From DATEDA01 sp963789885 (lineage in GTDB: Bacteria; Pseudomonadota; Gammaproteobacteria; Burkholderiales; SG8-39): DNA of 64,000 nucleotides. Position numbers and translations under genes: made by a program. The stretch covers positions 358,990-422,989 of the forward strand of contig CAWBNB010000033.1 in NCBI GenBank assembly GCA_963789885.1. The letters are read 5' to 3'. Shown here piece after piece: positions 37,074-45,359 of the stretch. Under the pieces are notes generated by a model. The model saw nothing but the letters and a program-made list of their open reading frames with translations, was not told the DNA's origin and made no database searches. The number at the start of each line of letters is the position of its first letter. Within the stretch, counting starts at the first letter, position 1.

Positions 37074-38603
37074 TTGAACCTGCTCCGCGCCCTGGCGACG
37101 GTGAGCGGGATGACGCTCGTCTCCCGCGTCCTCGGTTTCGTCCGCGACGCGACGATCGCCGCGGTATTCGGTGCCGGGGCCGCCACCGACGCGTTCTTCG
37201 TGGCGTTCCGCATCCCGAACCTGCTGCGGCGCCTCTTCGCCGAAGGCGCCTTCTCGCAGGCGTTCGTGCCGATCCTCGCCGAGTACCGCTCGAAAAACGG
37301 CGCGGACGATACGAAGCGCCTCGTGGACCGGGTCACGACCATCCTCGTCCTGGCACTCGTGGTCGCCACCGCGCTCGGGGTCGCGGCTGCGACGCTGATC
37401 GTCTACGTCACTGCTCCCGGGTTCGCCGCCGACCCCGCGAAGTTCGACCTGACGGTGACGATGCTCCGCATCACCTTCCCGTACGTCCTCTTCATCTCGC
37501 TCGTTTCGCTGTCCGCCGGCATCCTCAACACCTGGAGCCGGTTCGCGATTCCCGCGTTCACCCCGACGCTCCTCAACGTGGCATTCATCACCGGTGCGCT
37601 CCTGTTCGCGCGGTATTTCGATCCGCCCGTGCTGGTCCTCGCGTGGGCGGTGCTCGCGGGCGGCGTGCTCCAGCTCGCGCTGCAGGTCCCGGCGCTCGCG
37701 CGGATCGGCATGCTGCCGCGGCCGAGCCTCGCGTTCGGCGACCCGGGGGTGCGGCGGATCCTGCTGCTGATGGGCCCGGCGATCGTCGGCGTCTCGGCGG
37801 GCCAGATCAACCTGCTGCTGAACACGATCTTCGCCTCGCATCTCGCGACCGGGAGCGTCTCCTGGCTCTACTACGCCGACCGCCTGATGGAGTTCCCGAC
37901 CGGCCTGCTCGGCGTGGCGCTCGGCACGGTGCTGCTGCCGAGCCTCTCCAAGGCGTTCGCCGACGGCGCGCGGGAGGAATACGCGAGCCTGCTCGACTGG
38001 GGCCTGCGGCTCACGTTTCTCCTTGCGACCCCGGCGGCGGCCGCGCTTGCGGTCCTTGCGACGCCGCTCGTTGCGACGCTCTTCTTCCACGGCCGGTTCG
38101 GCGCCGAGGACCTCGCGATGACCCGACAGGCCCTCATCGCCTACAGCGCCGGACTGCTCGGGCTGATCCTGGTGAAGATCCTCGCGCCCGGGTTTTACGG
38201 TCAGCAGAACATCCGCACGCCGGTCAAGATCGCGTTCGTCGCCGTCGTCGCGACGCAGCTCCTGAACGTCGTCCTCATCGGCCCGCTCGCGCACGCGGGC
38301 CTCGCGCTCGCGATCGCGCTCGGCGCCTGCCTCAACGCGGCGCTGCTCTACCGCGGCCTCCGCGCGCGCGCGATCTACCGCCCACGGCCCGGGTGGGGCA
38401 GGTTTCTCGCCAAGGTCGCGGTGGCCGTGGCGCTGATGGCGGCCGCGCTCGCGGCCGCGATGGGGCCTGCCGGCTGGTGGACTGCGGTGGACTGGCGCCT
38501 GCGCACGGCCGGGCTCGGCGGGCTGGTGATGCTCGGAGCGGTGGTGTATTTTGGAGCGTTGTGGGCGCTCGGCTTTCGCGCCCGCGACTTCGTCCGCCAG
38601 TGA
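37074..38603 (+). CDS. murJ: Lipid II flippase MurJ (MviN)
   Basis: The 509-aa MATE/MOP-fold membrane protein has about 14 helices. It opens NLLRALATVSGMTLVSRVLG and continues FVRDATIAAVFGAGAATDAF, FRIPNLLRRLFAEGAFSQAF, LNTIFASHLATGSVSWLYYA and DRLMEFPTGLLGVALGTVLL, all MurJ hallmarks with the functional Arg residues. It flips lipid II across the inner membrane. The first usable start is a TTG at 37074, which overlaps the TGA of a 19-codon leader frame (37018-37077). The stop overlaps the next gene's GTG (38600-38603). Confidence 0.95.
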   Translation: MNLLRALATVSGMTLVSRVLGFVRDATIAAVFGAGAATDAFFVAFRIPNLLRRLFAEGAFSQAFVPILAEYRSKNGADDTKRLVDRVTTILVLALVVATALGVAAATLIVYVTAPGFAADPAKFDLTVTMLRITFPYVLFISLVSLSAGILNTWSRFAIPAFTPTLLNVAFITGALLFARYFDPPVLVLAWAVLAGGVLQLALQVPALARIGMLPRPSLAFGDPGVRRILLLMGPAIVGVSAGQINLLLNTIFASHLATGSVSWLYYADRLMEFPTGLLGVALGTVLLPSLSKAFADGAREEYASLLDWGLRLTFLLATPAAAALAVLATPLVATLFFHGRFGAEDLAMTRQALIAYSAGLLGLILVKILAPGFYGQQNIRTPVKIAFVAVVATQLLNVVLIGPLAHAGLALAIALGACLNAALLYRGLRARAIYRPRPGWGRFLAKVAVAVALMAAALAAAMGPAGWWTAVDWRLRTAGLGGLVMLGAVVYFGALWALGFRARDFVRQ

Positions 38604-39432
38604 CCGCCAGCCTCGAACGCTTCGCCGAGCTCGTCACCCGCGAGCAGTTCGGCCTCGCCGAAGCCTGCCTGCTCATCGCCCAGGACGCGTATCCCGGCGT
38701 CGACGTCGCGGGCGGGATCGCGCGCCTCGACGCGATCGCGGCGACGGTGCGTGGGCGGCTCGCCGCCGACGCCGGGCCCGAGCAGAAGGTCGCCGCGCTC
38801 AACGGACACCTCTTCCGCGAGCTCGGTTTCGCGGGCAACCTCGACGCCTACTACGATCCGCGCAACAGCTACCTGAACGAGGTGCTGGAGCGTCGCACCG
38901 GGATCCCGATCACCCTCTCGATCGTGTATCTCGAGGTCGGGCGGCGGGTGGGGCTCGCGCTGCAGGGCGTGTCGTTCCCGGGCCATTTCCTGGTCAAGCT
39001 GCGGCTGGCGCGCGGCACGCTCATCCTCGATGCGTTCACCGCCGGTGAGACCTGCTCCGAGACCGAGCTGCGGACCCGGCTCGGACGCGTGCTGCCCGAG
39101 GCCGAGGCGCGCCGGGCGGACCTAGAGACCTATCTCGAACCGGCCAGCCCGCGCGAGATCGTCGCGCGCGTTCTGCGGAACCTCAAGTCGATCTATCTGA
39201 AGGGCGGCAAGCTCGAGCAGGCGCTCGCGGTGATGCAGCGCATGCTGCTGGTGGTACCGGAATCGGCCGAAGAGCTGCGCGACCGCGGACTGGTCTACGC
39301 CGGGCTCGAATGCTTCCGCCCGGCGGTCGCGGATCTGCAGAATTACCTGCGGCGCCGGCCGGACGCGGCCGACGCGACGGAGGTGCACGCAAGGTGGTTG
39401 AGTTGCGCGCCGCTGCTGCGCGGTTGCAGTAG
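38600..39432 (+). CDS. SirB1-family transglutaminase-like/TPR protein; terminal frameshift
   Basis: From the GTG at 38600 (VTASLERFAELVTREQFGLA) the protein has LLIAQDAYPGVDVAGGIARL, NAYYDP-type text LDAYYDPRNSYLNEVLERRT, GIPITLSIVYLEVGRRVGLA and GVSFPGHFLVKL, the SirB1 transglutaminase-like core. A C-terminal tetratricopeptide part follows (LKSIYLKGGKLEQALAVMQR, RGLVYAGLECFRPAVADLQN). A missing base near 39393 breaks the end; corrected, it closes VVELRAAAARLQ at the TAG 39430-39432. Total about 277 aa. Biochemical role unknown. Overlaps murJ by 4 bases. Confidence 0.85.
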
Positions 39433-39453
39433 CCGTCGGCGAGCGGCTACTGC
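39426..39453. terminator. Perfect 10-base hairpin between convergent genes
   Basis: GCAGTAGCCG and CGGCTACTGC pair perfectly around an eight-base loop. The left arm contains the stop of the SirB1-like gene, and the facing DUF4124 gene stops at 39455, so it can serve both. No clear T-run. Confidence 0.5.
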
Positions 39454-39454
39454 A

Positions 39455-39799
39455 TCAGTCGGCGTCGCAGACTTTCATCGTGTTGCCGCATTTCACCTTG
39501 TCGCCCCGCGTGCACCAGACCCGCTGCCCGCCGCAAGGGAAGGGGACTTTCCCGGCCGAGCCGGCCGCAGTCCGATCCGCCGGACTGGCGAGCGACTGCC
39601 CTTCTCCGAGCAGGGTCGCCGAGCCGTCGCCCTTGGGCGGGTCCTTCACCTCTTTGGTCGTCGCGTAACCGTAGGTACTGCAGGGCCGCTCCATGTAGAC
39701 GGTCTTGCCTTCCTTGTCGGTGCAGCGGAATGCCGCCATCGCGGGCGCGGTGAAGAAGAGCAGCAGGGCGGGCACGATAACGTGGGAGATGGTCTTCAT
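39455..39799 (-). CDS. DUF4124-type exported small protein
   Basis: The 114-aa protein has a signal peptide (MKTISHVIVPALLLFFTAPA, cleavage near MAA) and then FRCTDKEGKTVYMERPCSTY, the DUF4124 pattern of a Cys-flanked short beta domain. The C-terminus FPCGGQRVWCTRGDKVKCGN has more Cys, so the mature periplasmic protein is probably disulfide-bonded. Function unknown. The chosen ATG at 39799 is the one directly before the signal. Confidence 0.8.
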   Translation of the reverse strand: MKTISHVIVPALLLFFTAPAMAAFRCTDKEGKTVYMERPCSTYGYATTKEVKDPPKGDGSATLLGEGQSLASPADRTAAGSAGKVPFPCGGQRVWCTRGDKVKCGNTMKVCDAD

Positions 39800-40061
39800 G
39801 GCGAGGGCGTCCGGGAGGGTCGATGGCGAGTCTCCCGCAGCCGTGCGGCGTGCGCCAGCCCGGGGCACGGGGGCGCCGGCACTTTGCCGCGGCGCCGGAC
39901 CGCGCCGACCACGGGTTGCTCATCGAGCGTTTTCATGCGGAGCGTCTCCTGGCCGGAGCGCGGCCGGGCACGCGGCCGCGCCGCCAGTGTGCGCTGCGGA
40001 ATCCTTCTTGGCGGCAGCCAAACCCGCTAAAATTCAACGCTTTTTGGGGGGCATCCGCTCC

Positions 40062-41020
40062 ATGCTGGTCATGCGCGCCGCGGCGCCGAAGCTCGCCGTC
40101 AGCCGCGGCCTCGCGCCGCGAGGGCTGCCCCCGGCCGCGGTCACGATCGGCAACTTCGACGGCGTCCACAGTGGCCACCAGGCGATGCTTGCGCGGACCA
40201 TCGCGGTCGCGCGCTCGCGCGGCCTCGCCGCGACCGTCCTGACCTTCGAGCCGCACCCGCGCGAGCTGTTCGCGCCGGCGACGGCGCCGACGCGGCTCAC
40301 CTCGCTCCGCGAGAAGCTCGAGCTGCTGGCGGCCTGCGGCGTTGACCGCGTCCACGTCCAGCGGTTTTCGCGCGAGTTCGCGGCGCTCGCGCCGGGAGCG
40401 TTCGTCGAGCGCGCGCTCGTGGGGCTGCTCGCGGCGCGCTGGGTGCTCGTCGGCGAGGACTTTCGCTACGGGGCGCGGCGCGCCGGCGACTTCGCGTCGC
40501 TCGCGGCCGCAGCGGGCGAGCGCGGCTTCGAGCTCGAGGCGATGCCGACCGTCACCAACGGCGGGGTGCGGGTCTCGAGCTCCGCGGTACGGGACGCGCT
40601 TGCGAGCGGCGACCTGAAGCGGGCCGCCGCGCTCCTCGGGCGCGCGTACAGCATCAGCGGCCGCGTCGTGCACGGCGCGAAGCTCGGCCGGGCGCTCGGC
40701 TTCGCCACCGCCAACGTGCAGCTGAAGCACAACCGCCCGCCGCTCGGCGGCATCTTCGCCGTGCGCGTCGAGGGCGCGGCCGACGCGGCCGCTCGACGGG
40801 CGTGGCGAGCCTCGGCGTGCGGCCGACGGTGCACGCGGACGGGCGGCCGGTGCTCGAGGTCCACCTGTTCGATTTCGACGGCGACCTGTACGGCCGGCAC
40901 CTGCGCGTCGGGTTCCTGGCGAAGATCCGCGACGAGGAGCGCTACGCGGACCTCGACACGCTCAAGGCGCAGATCGCGCGCGACTGCGACGCGGCGCGGG
41001 CGCTGCTCACCATCCACTGA
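40062..41020 (+). CDS. ribF: Bifunctional riboflavin kinase / FAD synthetase; one frameshift
   Basis: The FAD synthetase half shows AVTIGNFDGVHSGHQAMLAR, VLTFEPHPRELFAP and WVLVGEDFRYGARRAGDFAS, then SSSAVRDALASGDLKRAAAL. The riboflavin kinase half begins GRVVHGAKLGRALGFATANV and, after a missing base near 40790, ends TGVASLGVRPTVHADGRPVL, EVHLFDFDGDLYGRHLRVGF and AKIRDEERYADLDTLKAQIA. The enzyme is essential, so the shift is almost surely a sequence error. Start ATG at 40062 (40071 possible). It precedes ileS by 12 bases, the classical ribF-ileS-lspA-ispH order. Confidence 0.93.
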
Positions 41021-41032
41021 CTCCCGCTTTTC

Positions 41033-43858
41033 ATGGCCGATTACAAGAGCACGCTGAACCTCCTCGACACGCCGTTCCCGATGCGCGGCGACCTCGCGAA
41101 GCGCGAGCCCGGCTGGGTGAAGCGCTGGCAGGAGACCGGGCTCTACCGCCGGCTCCGCGCCGCGAGCGCGGGCCGGCCGCGCTTCGTGCTCCACGACGGC
41201 CCGCCGTACGCGAACGGCGACATCCACATCGGCCACGCGGTCAACAAGATCCTGAAGGACATGATCGTCAAGTCGCGCACGCTCGCGGGCTACGACGCGC
41301 CCTACGTCCCGGGCTGGGACTGCCACGGCATGCCGATCGAGGTGCAGATCGAGAAGCAGCACGGCCGCAATCTGCCGGCCGAGAAAACGCAGCGGCTGTC
41401 GCGCGCCTACGCGACCGAGCAGATCGCGCGGCAGAAGGTGGACTTCCAGCGGCTCGGCGTCCTCGGCGATTGGGACGCCCCCTACACGACGATGGCCTAC
41501 GGCAACGAGGCCGACGAAATCCGTACGCTCGGCCGGCTGCTGGAAGCGGGCTACCTCTACCGCGGGCTGAAGCCGGTCAACTGGTGCTTCGATTGCGGCT
41601 CGGCGCTCGCCGAGGCCGAGGTCGAGTACGAGGACCGCCGGGATCCGGCGATCGACGTCGGCTTTCCGTTCGGCGACGTGCACAAGCTCGCGCGCGCGTT
41701 CGGCGTGGCGCGCCTCGACGACAAGCGCGGCTTCGCGGTGATCTGGACGACGACGCCCTGGACGATCCCCGCGAACCAGGCGCTCAACGTCCACCCCGAC
41801 CACGTCTACAACCTGGTCGACACGCCGCGCGGGTATCTCGTGCTGGCGGCCGACCTGCAGGAGGCTTGCCTCGCGCGCTACGGGCTCGCGGGCACGACGG
41901 TTGCGTCGGCGAAGGGCACGGCGCTCGAAGGCCTCGCGTTCCGGCATCCGTTCTACGATCGCCTGTCGCCGGTGTACCTGGGCGACTACGTCACGCTCGA
42001 GACCGGTACCGGCATCGTCCACAGCGCGCCGGCCTACGGCGTCGAGGACTTCGAGTCGTGCCGGCGCTACGGCATGCGGGACGACGACATCCTGAATCCG
42101 GTGCAGGCCGACGGACGCTACGCCGCGAGCCTGCCGTTCTTCGGCGGTCTGTCGATCTGGGACGCGAACCCGAAGATCGTCGCGAAGCTGCGCGAGGTCG
42201 GTGCGCTGTTCCACGAGGAACCCTACGTGCACAGCTACATGCATTGCTGGCGGCACAAGACGCCGGTGATCCTGCGCGCCACCACGCAGTGGTTCGCCGG
42301 GATGGACGCGGTGCCGGGATTCGCCGGGCACAAGCCGGCGGAGACGCTGCGCGCCACCGCGCTCCGCGGCGTCGAGGCGACCGAGTTCTTCCCCGGCTGG
42401 GGCAAGGCGCGGCTGCACGGCATGATCGCCAACCGCCCCGACTGGACGCTCTCGCGCCAGCGCCAGTGGGGCGTGCCGATGCCGTTCTTCATCCACCGGG
42501 AAACCGGCGCGCTGCACCCGCGCTCGCTCGAGCTGCTCGAGGCCGTTGCGCAACGGGTCGAGCGCGGGGGCATCGAGGCGTGGCAGCTGATCGAGCCGGC
42601 GGAGCTGCTCGGCGCCGACGCCGCCGACTACGTCAAGGTGAAGGACACGCTCGACGTCTGGTTCGATTCCGGCTCGACGCATCAGACGGTGATGGGCGGG
42701 CCCGAGGGGCGCCGGCGCCACATCGGTTCGCACTACGCCGAAACGGAGTTCCCGGCCGATCTCTATCTCGAGGGCTCCGACCAGCACCGCGGCTGGTTCC
42801 ATTCCTCGCTCCTCGTCTCGTGCATGCTGAACGGCACGCCGCCGTACAAGGGGCTGCTTACGCACGGCTTCGTCGTCGACGGCAGCGGGCGCAAGATGTC
42901 GAAGTCGCTCGGCAACGTGATCGCGCCGCAGCAGGTGTCGGACACGCTGGGCGCGGAGATCCTGCGGCTCTGGGTCGGCGCCACCGACTACTCGGGCGAG
43001 CTGTCGCTCTCGAACGAGATCCTGAAGCGCGTGGTCGAGGCGTATCGCCGCATCCGCAACACCTTGCGCTTCCTGCTCGCCAACCTGTCGGATTTCGATC
43101 CCGCAAGGCACGCGATGCCGGCCGGCGACTGGGTCGAGCTCGACCGCTACGCCGTCGCGCTCGCGTCGGCGTTCCAGGAAGAGCTCGTCGGCCACTACGC
43201 CCGCTACGAGTTCCACTACGTCGTGCAGAAGCTGCAGACGTTCTGCTCCGAGGACCTCGGCGCGTTCTATCTCGACGTCCTGAAGGACCGGCTCTACACG
43301 ACCGGGAACGACTCGCCGCCGCGCCGCTCCGCCCAGAACGCGCTCCATCACATCACCCAGAGCCTGCTGCGGCTCATGGCGCCGATCCTCTCGTTCACCG
43401 CCGAGGAGGCGTGGCAGGTGCTCACCGGGATGCCCGACGAGAGCGTGTTCTTCCAGACGTGGCACGCGTTCCCGCAGGTCGCGGAAGCGCCGGCGCTGCT
43501 CGAGCGCTGGCGGGAGATCCGCGCGGCGAGGGCCGAGGTCCAGAAGGAGCTCGAACGGCTGCGGGAGGCGGGAAAGATCGGCTCCCCGCTTGCGGCGCAC
43601 GTCGAGATCGGCGCCTCGGGCGCGCGCTACGACGCGCTCGCCGCGGCTGGCGACGAGCTGCGCTTCGTGATGATCACGTCGCAGGCGGCGGTGCGGAACG
43701 ACGCCGATGCGATCGTCGCCGCGCCGAGCCCGCACCGGAAATGCGAGCGCTGCTGGCACTACCGCGCCGACGTGGGCGCCGACCCCGCGCATCCGACGAT
43801 CTGCGGGCGCTGCGTCTCGAATCTGCACGGCGCGGGCGAGACGCGCCGGTTCGCCTGA
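41033..43858 (+). CDS. ileS: Isoleucyl-tRNA synthetase
   Basis: The 941-aa class I synthetase has the HIGH-type motif DGPPYANGDIHIGHAVNK, WDCHGMPIEVQIEKQHGR, the editing-domain ATTQWFAGMD and WTTTPWTIPANQALNVHPD text, the KMSKS motif in GSGRKMSKSLGNVIAPQ, and a C-terminal zinc ribbon (KCERCWHYRADVG and CGRCVSNL). Full length and in one frame. Starts MADYKSTLNLLDTPFPMRGD. Confidence 0.98.
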   Translation: MADYKSTLNLLDTPFPMRGDLAKREPGWVKRWQETGLYRRLRAASAGRPRFVLHDGPPYANGDIHIGHAVNKILKDMIVKSRTLAGYDAPYVPGWDCHGMPIEVQIEKQHGRNLPAEKTQRLSRAYATEQIARQKVDFQRLGVLGDWDAPYTTMAYGNEADEIRTLGRLLEAGYLYRGLKPVNWCFDCGSALAEAEVEYEDRRDPAIDVGFPFGDVHKLARAFGVARLDDKRGFAVIWTTTPWTIPANQALNVHPDHVYNLVDTPRGYLVLAADLQEACLARYGLAGTTVASAKGTALEGLAFRHPFYDRLSPVYLGDYVTLETGTGIVHSAPAYGVEDFESCRRYGMRDDDILNPVQADGRYAASLPFFGGLSIWDANPKIVAKLREVGALFHEEPYVHSYMHCWRHKTPVILRATTQWFAGMDAVPGFAGHKPAETLRATALRGVEATEFFPGWGKARLHGMIANRPDWTLSRQRQWGVPMPFFIHRETGALHPRSLELLEAVAQRVERGGIEAWQLIEPAELLGADAADYVKVKDTLDVWFDSGSTHQTVMGGPEGRRRHIGSHYAETEFPADLYLEGSDQHRGWFHSSLLVSCMLNGTPPYKGLLTHGFVVDGSGRKMSKSLGNVIAPQQVSDTLGAEILRLWVGATDYSGELSLSNEILKRVVEAYRRIRNTLRFLLANLSDFDPARHAMPAGDWVELDRYAVALASAFQEELVGHYARYEFHYVVQKLQTFCSEDLGAFYLDVLKDRLYTTGNDSPPRRSAQNALHHITQSLLRLMAPILSFTAEEAWQVLTGMPDESVFFQTWHAFPQVAEAPALLERWREIRAARAEVQKELERLREAGKIGSPLAAHVEIGASGARYDALAAAGDELRFVMITSQAAVRNDADAIVAAPSPHRKCERCWHYRADVGADPAHPTICGRCVSNLHGAGETRRFA

Positions 43859-43863
43859 GCCGG

Positions 43864-44355
43864 GTGCGCAAGCTCGCGCCCTGGCTCGCGGTCGCGGCCC
43901 TCATCGTGGCCGCGGACCAGGCGACGAAGGCGCTCGTCCAGGCGTCGCTCGCGCCGGGCGAGCGGATCCCGGTCATCCCGTTCGCCGATCTCGTGCTCGT
44001 CTTCAACACCGGCGCCGCGTTCAGCTTTCTCGCCGGCGCCGGCGGCTGGCAGCGTGGCTTCTTCATCGCGATCGCCATCGGGGCCATCGCCCTCATCGGC
44101 TGGCTCCTGGCGCGTCATTCCGGCGAGCGGGTGTTCTGCGCCGGCCTGGCGCTCATCCTCGGCGGCGCGATCGGCAACCTGTGGGATCGCATCGCGCTCG
44201 GACACGTCGTCGACTTCGTGCTGCTGCACGCCGGCGGCTGGCACTTTCCGGCGTTCAACGTCGCCGACTCCGCGATCACGGTCGGGGCGGCGCTGCTGGT
44301 CTGGGACGGACTGTTCGGGAAGCGGGAAGGGGGGAGGGTGAGGGGGGCGGGGTAG
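43864..44355 (+). CDS. lspA: Lipoprotein signal peptidase (signal peptidase II)
   Basis: The 163-aa protein has four membrane helices. The GTG at 43864 gives VRKLAPWLAVAALIVAADQA, with the conserved DQ. Further motifs are VFNTGAAFSFLAGAGGWQR, LGGAIGNLWDRIALGHVVDF (catalytic Asp in VVDF) and FPAFNVADSAITVGAALL (second catalytic Asp). It cleaves prolipoprotein signals in the inner membrane. It starts 5 bases after the ileS stop. Confidence 0.95.
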   Translation: MRKLAPWLAVAALIVAADQATKALVQASLAPGERIPVIPFADLVLVFNTGAAFSFLAGAGGWQRGFFIAIAIGAIALIGWLLARHSGERVFCAGLALILGGAIGNLWDRIALGHVVDFVLLHAGGWHFPAFNVADSAITVGAALLVWDGLFGKREGGRVRGAG

Positions 44356-44383
44356 AATCGCGCCCGTATCTGCGCCCCGATCC

Positions 44384-45308
44384 ATGGAAGTCCTCCTCGC
44401 CAATCCCCGCGGTTTCTGCGCCGGCGTCGAACGCGCGATCGGCATCGTCGAGCGCGCGCTCGAGCGTCACGGCCCGCCGATCTACGTCCGCCACGAGATC
44501 GTGCACAACAAGTTCGTCGTCGAGGACCTCAGGCAGAAGGGCGCGGTGTTCGTCGAGGAGCTCGACGAGGTCCCGCCGGGCAGCACCGTGATCTTCTCCG
44601 CGCACGGCGTGTCGAAGGCCGTGCAGGCCGACGCCGAGGCGCGCGGCCTGAAGGTGTTCGACGCGACCTGCCCGCTCGTCACCAAGGTGCACGTCGAGGT
44701 CGCGAAGATGCTGAAGGCGGGACGCGAGGTGGTCATGATCGGCCACCGGGGCCATCCCGAGTCCGAGGGCACCATGGGGCAGGCGGAGCGCGGCATGTAC
44801 CTCGTGGAGACGGTCGCGGACGTCGCTGCGCTCGAGGTGCACGATCCGGCGCAGATCGCCTACGTCACGCAGACGACGCTGTCGGTGGACGACGCGGCGA
44901 CGATCGTCGCGGCGCTGCGCCGGCGCTTTCCGGGCATCGTCGGGCCGAAGAAGGACGACATCTGCTACGCCACGCAGAACCGCCAGGACGCGGTGAAGTT
45001 CGTCGCGCCGCGCTGCGACGTCCTGATCGTCGTCGGCTCCCCCAACAGCTCCAACTCCAACCGCCTGCGCGAGGTCGCCGAGCAGCTCGGCGTTCCGGGT
45101 CACCTGGTCGACAACGCGTCCGAGCTCGAGCCGGCCTGGCTCGAAGGCCGCTCCCGCGTCGGCGTCACCGCCGGCGCGTCGGCACCCGAGGTGCTGGTGC
45201 AGGAGGTGATCGCCCGGATCCGGTCGCTCGGCGCGAAGAGCGTCCGCCAGCTCGACGGGCGTCGAGGAGCACGTCGTCTTCCCGATGCCCAAGGGGCTCG
45301 GCGGGTAG
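44384..45308 (+). CDS. ispH: 4-Hydroxy-3-methylbut-2-enyl diphosphate reductase; terminal frameshift
   Basis: The Fe-S enzyme is the last step of the MEP isoprenoid pathway. Cluster Cys are in ANPRGFCAGVERAI, FDATCPLVTKVH and DICYATQNRQDAV. Substrate residues are in RHEIVHNKFVVEDL, FSAHGVSK and GHRGHPESEGTMGQ. An extra G near 45257 (CGACGGGCGTC) shifts the last about 16 residues; corrected, it ends VEEHVVFPMPKGLGG at the TAG 45306-45308, the usual C-terminus. Being essential, it is probably intact in the organism. Confidence 0.95.
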
Positions 45309-45311
45309 GCG

Positions 45312-45340
45312 AAAAAAAGCCCGGCCGCGCGGGCCGGGCT
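45312..45340 (-). terminator. Rho-independent terminator of the pilin operon
   Basis: On the minus strand AGCCCGGCC and GGCCGGGCT form a perfect nine-base stem with a five-base loop, followed by seven T. It lies 20 bases past the pilY1 stop. On the plus strand the same stem follows ispH but lacks a T-run. Confidence 0.85.
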
Positions 45341-45359
45341 GTCGTGGACCCTCGGTCGG

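Noticed and set aside
37018..37077. 19-codon leader frame as an independent gene
   Set aside because: Too short and without RBS or conservation that can be judged here; kept only as a finding about murJ start control.
40466..43828. Minus-strand 1,120-codon open reading opposite ileS
   Set aside because: Antisense shadow of a fully conserved ileS; no recognisable motif or RBS.
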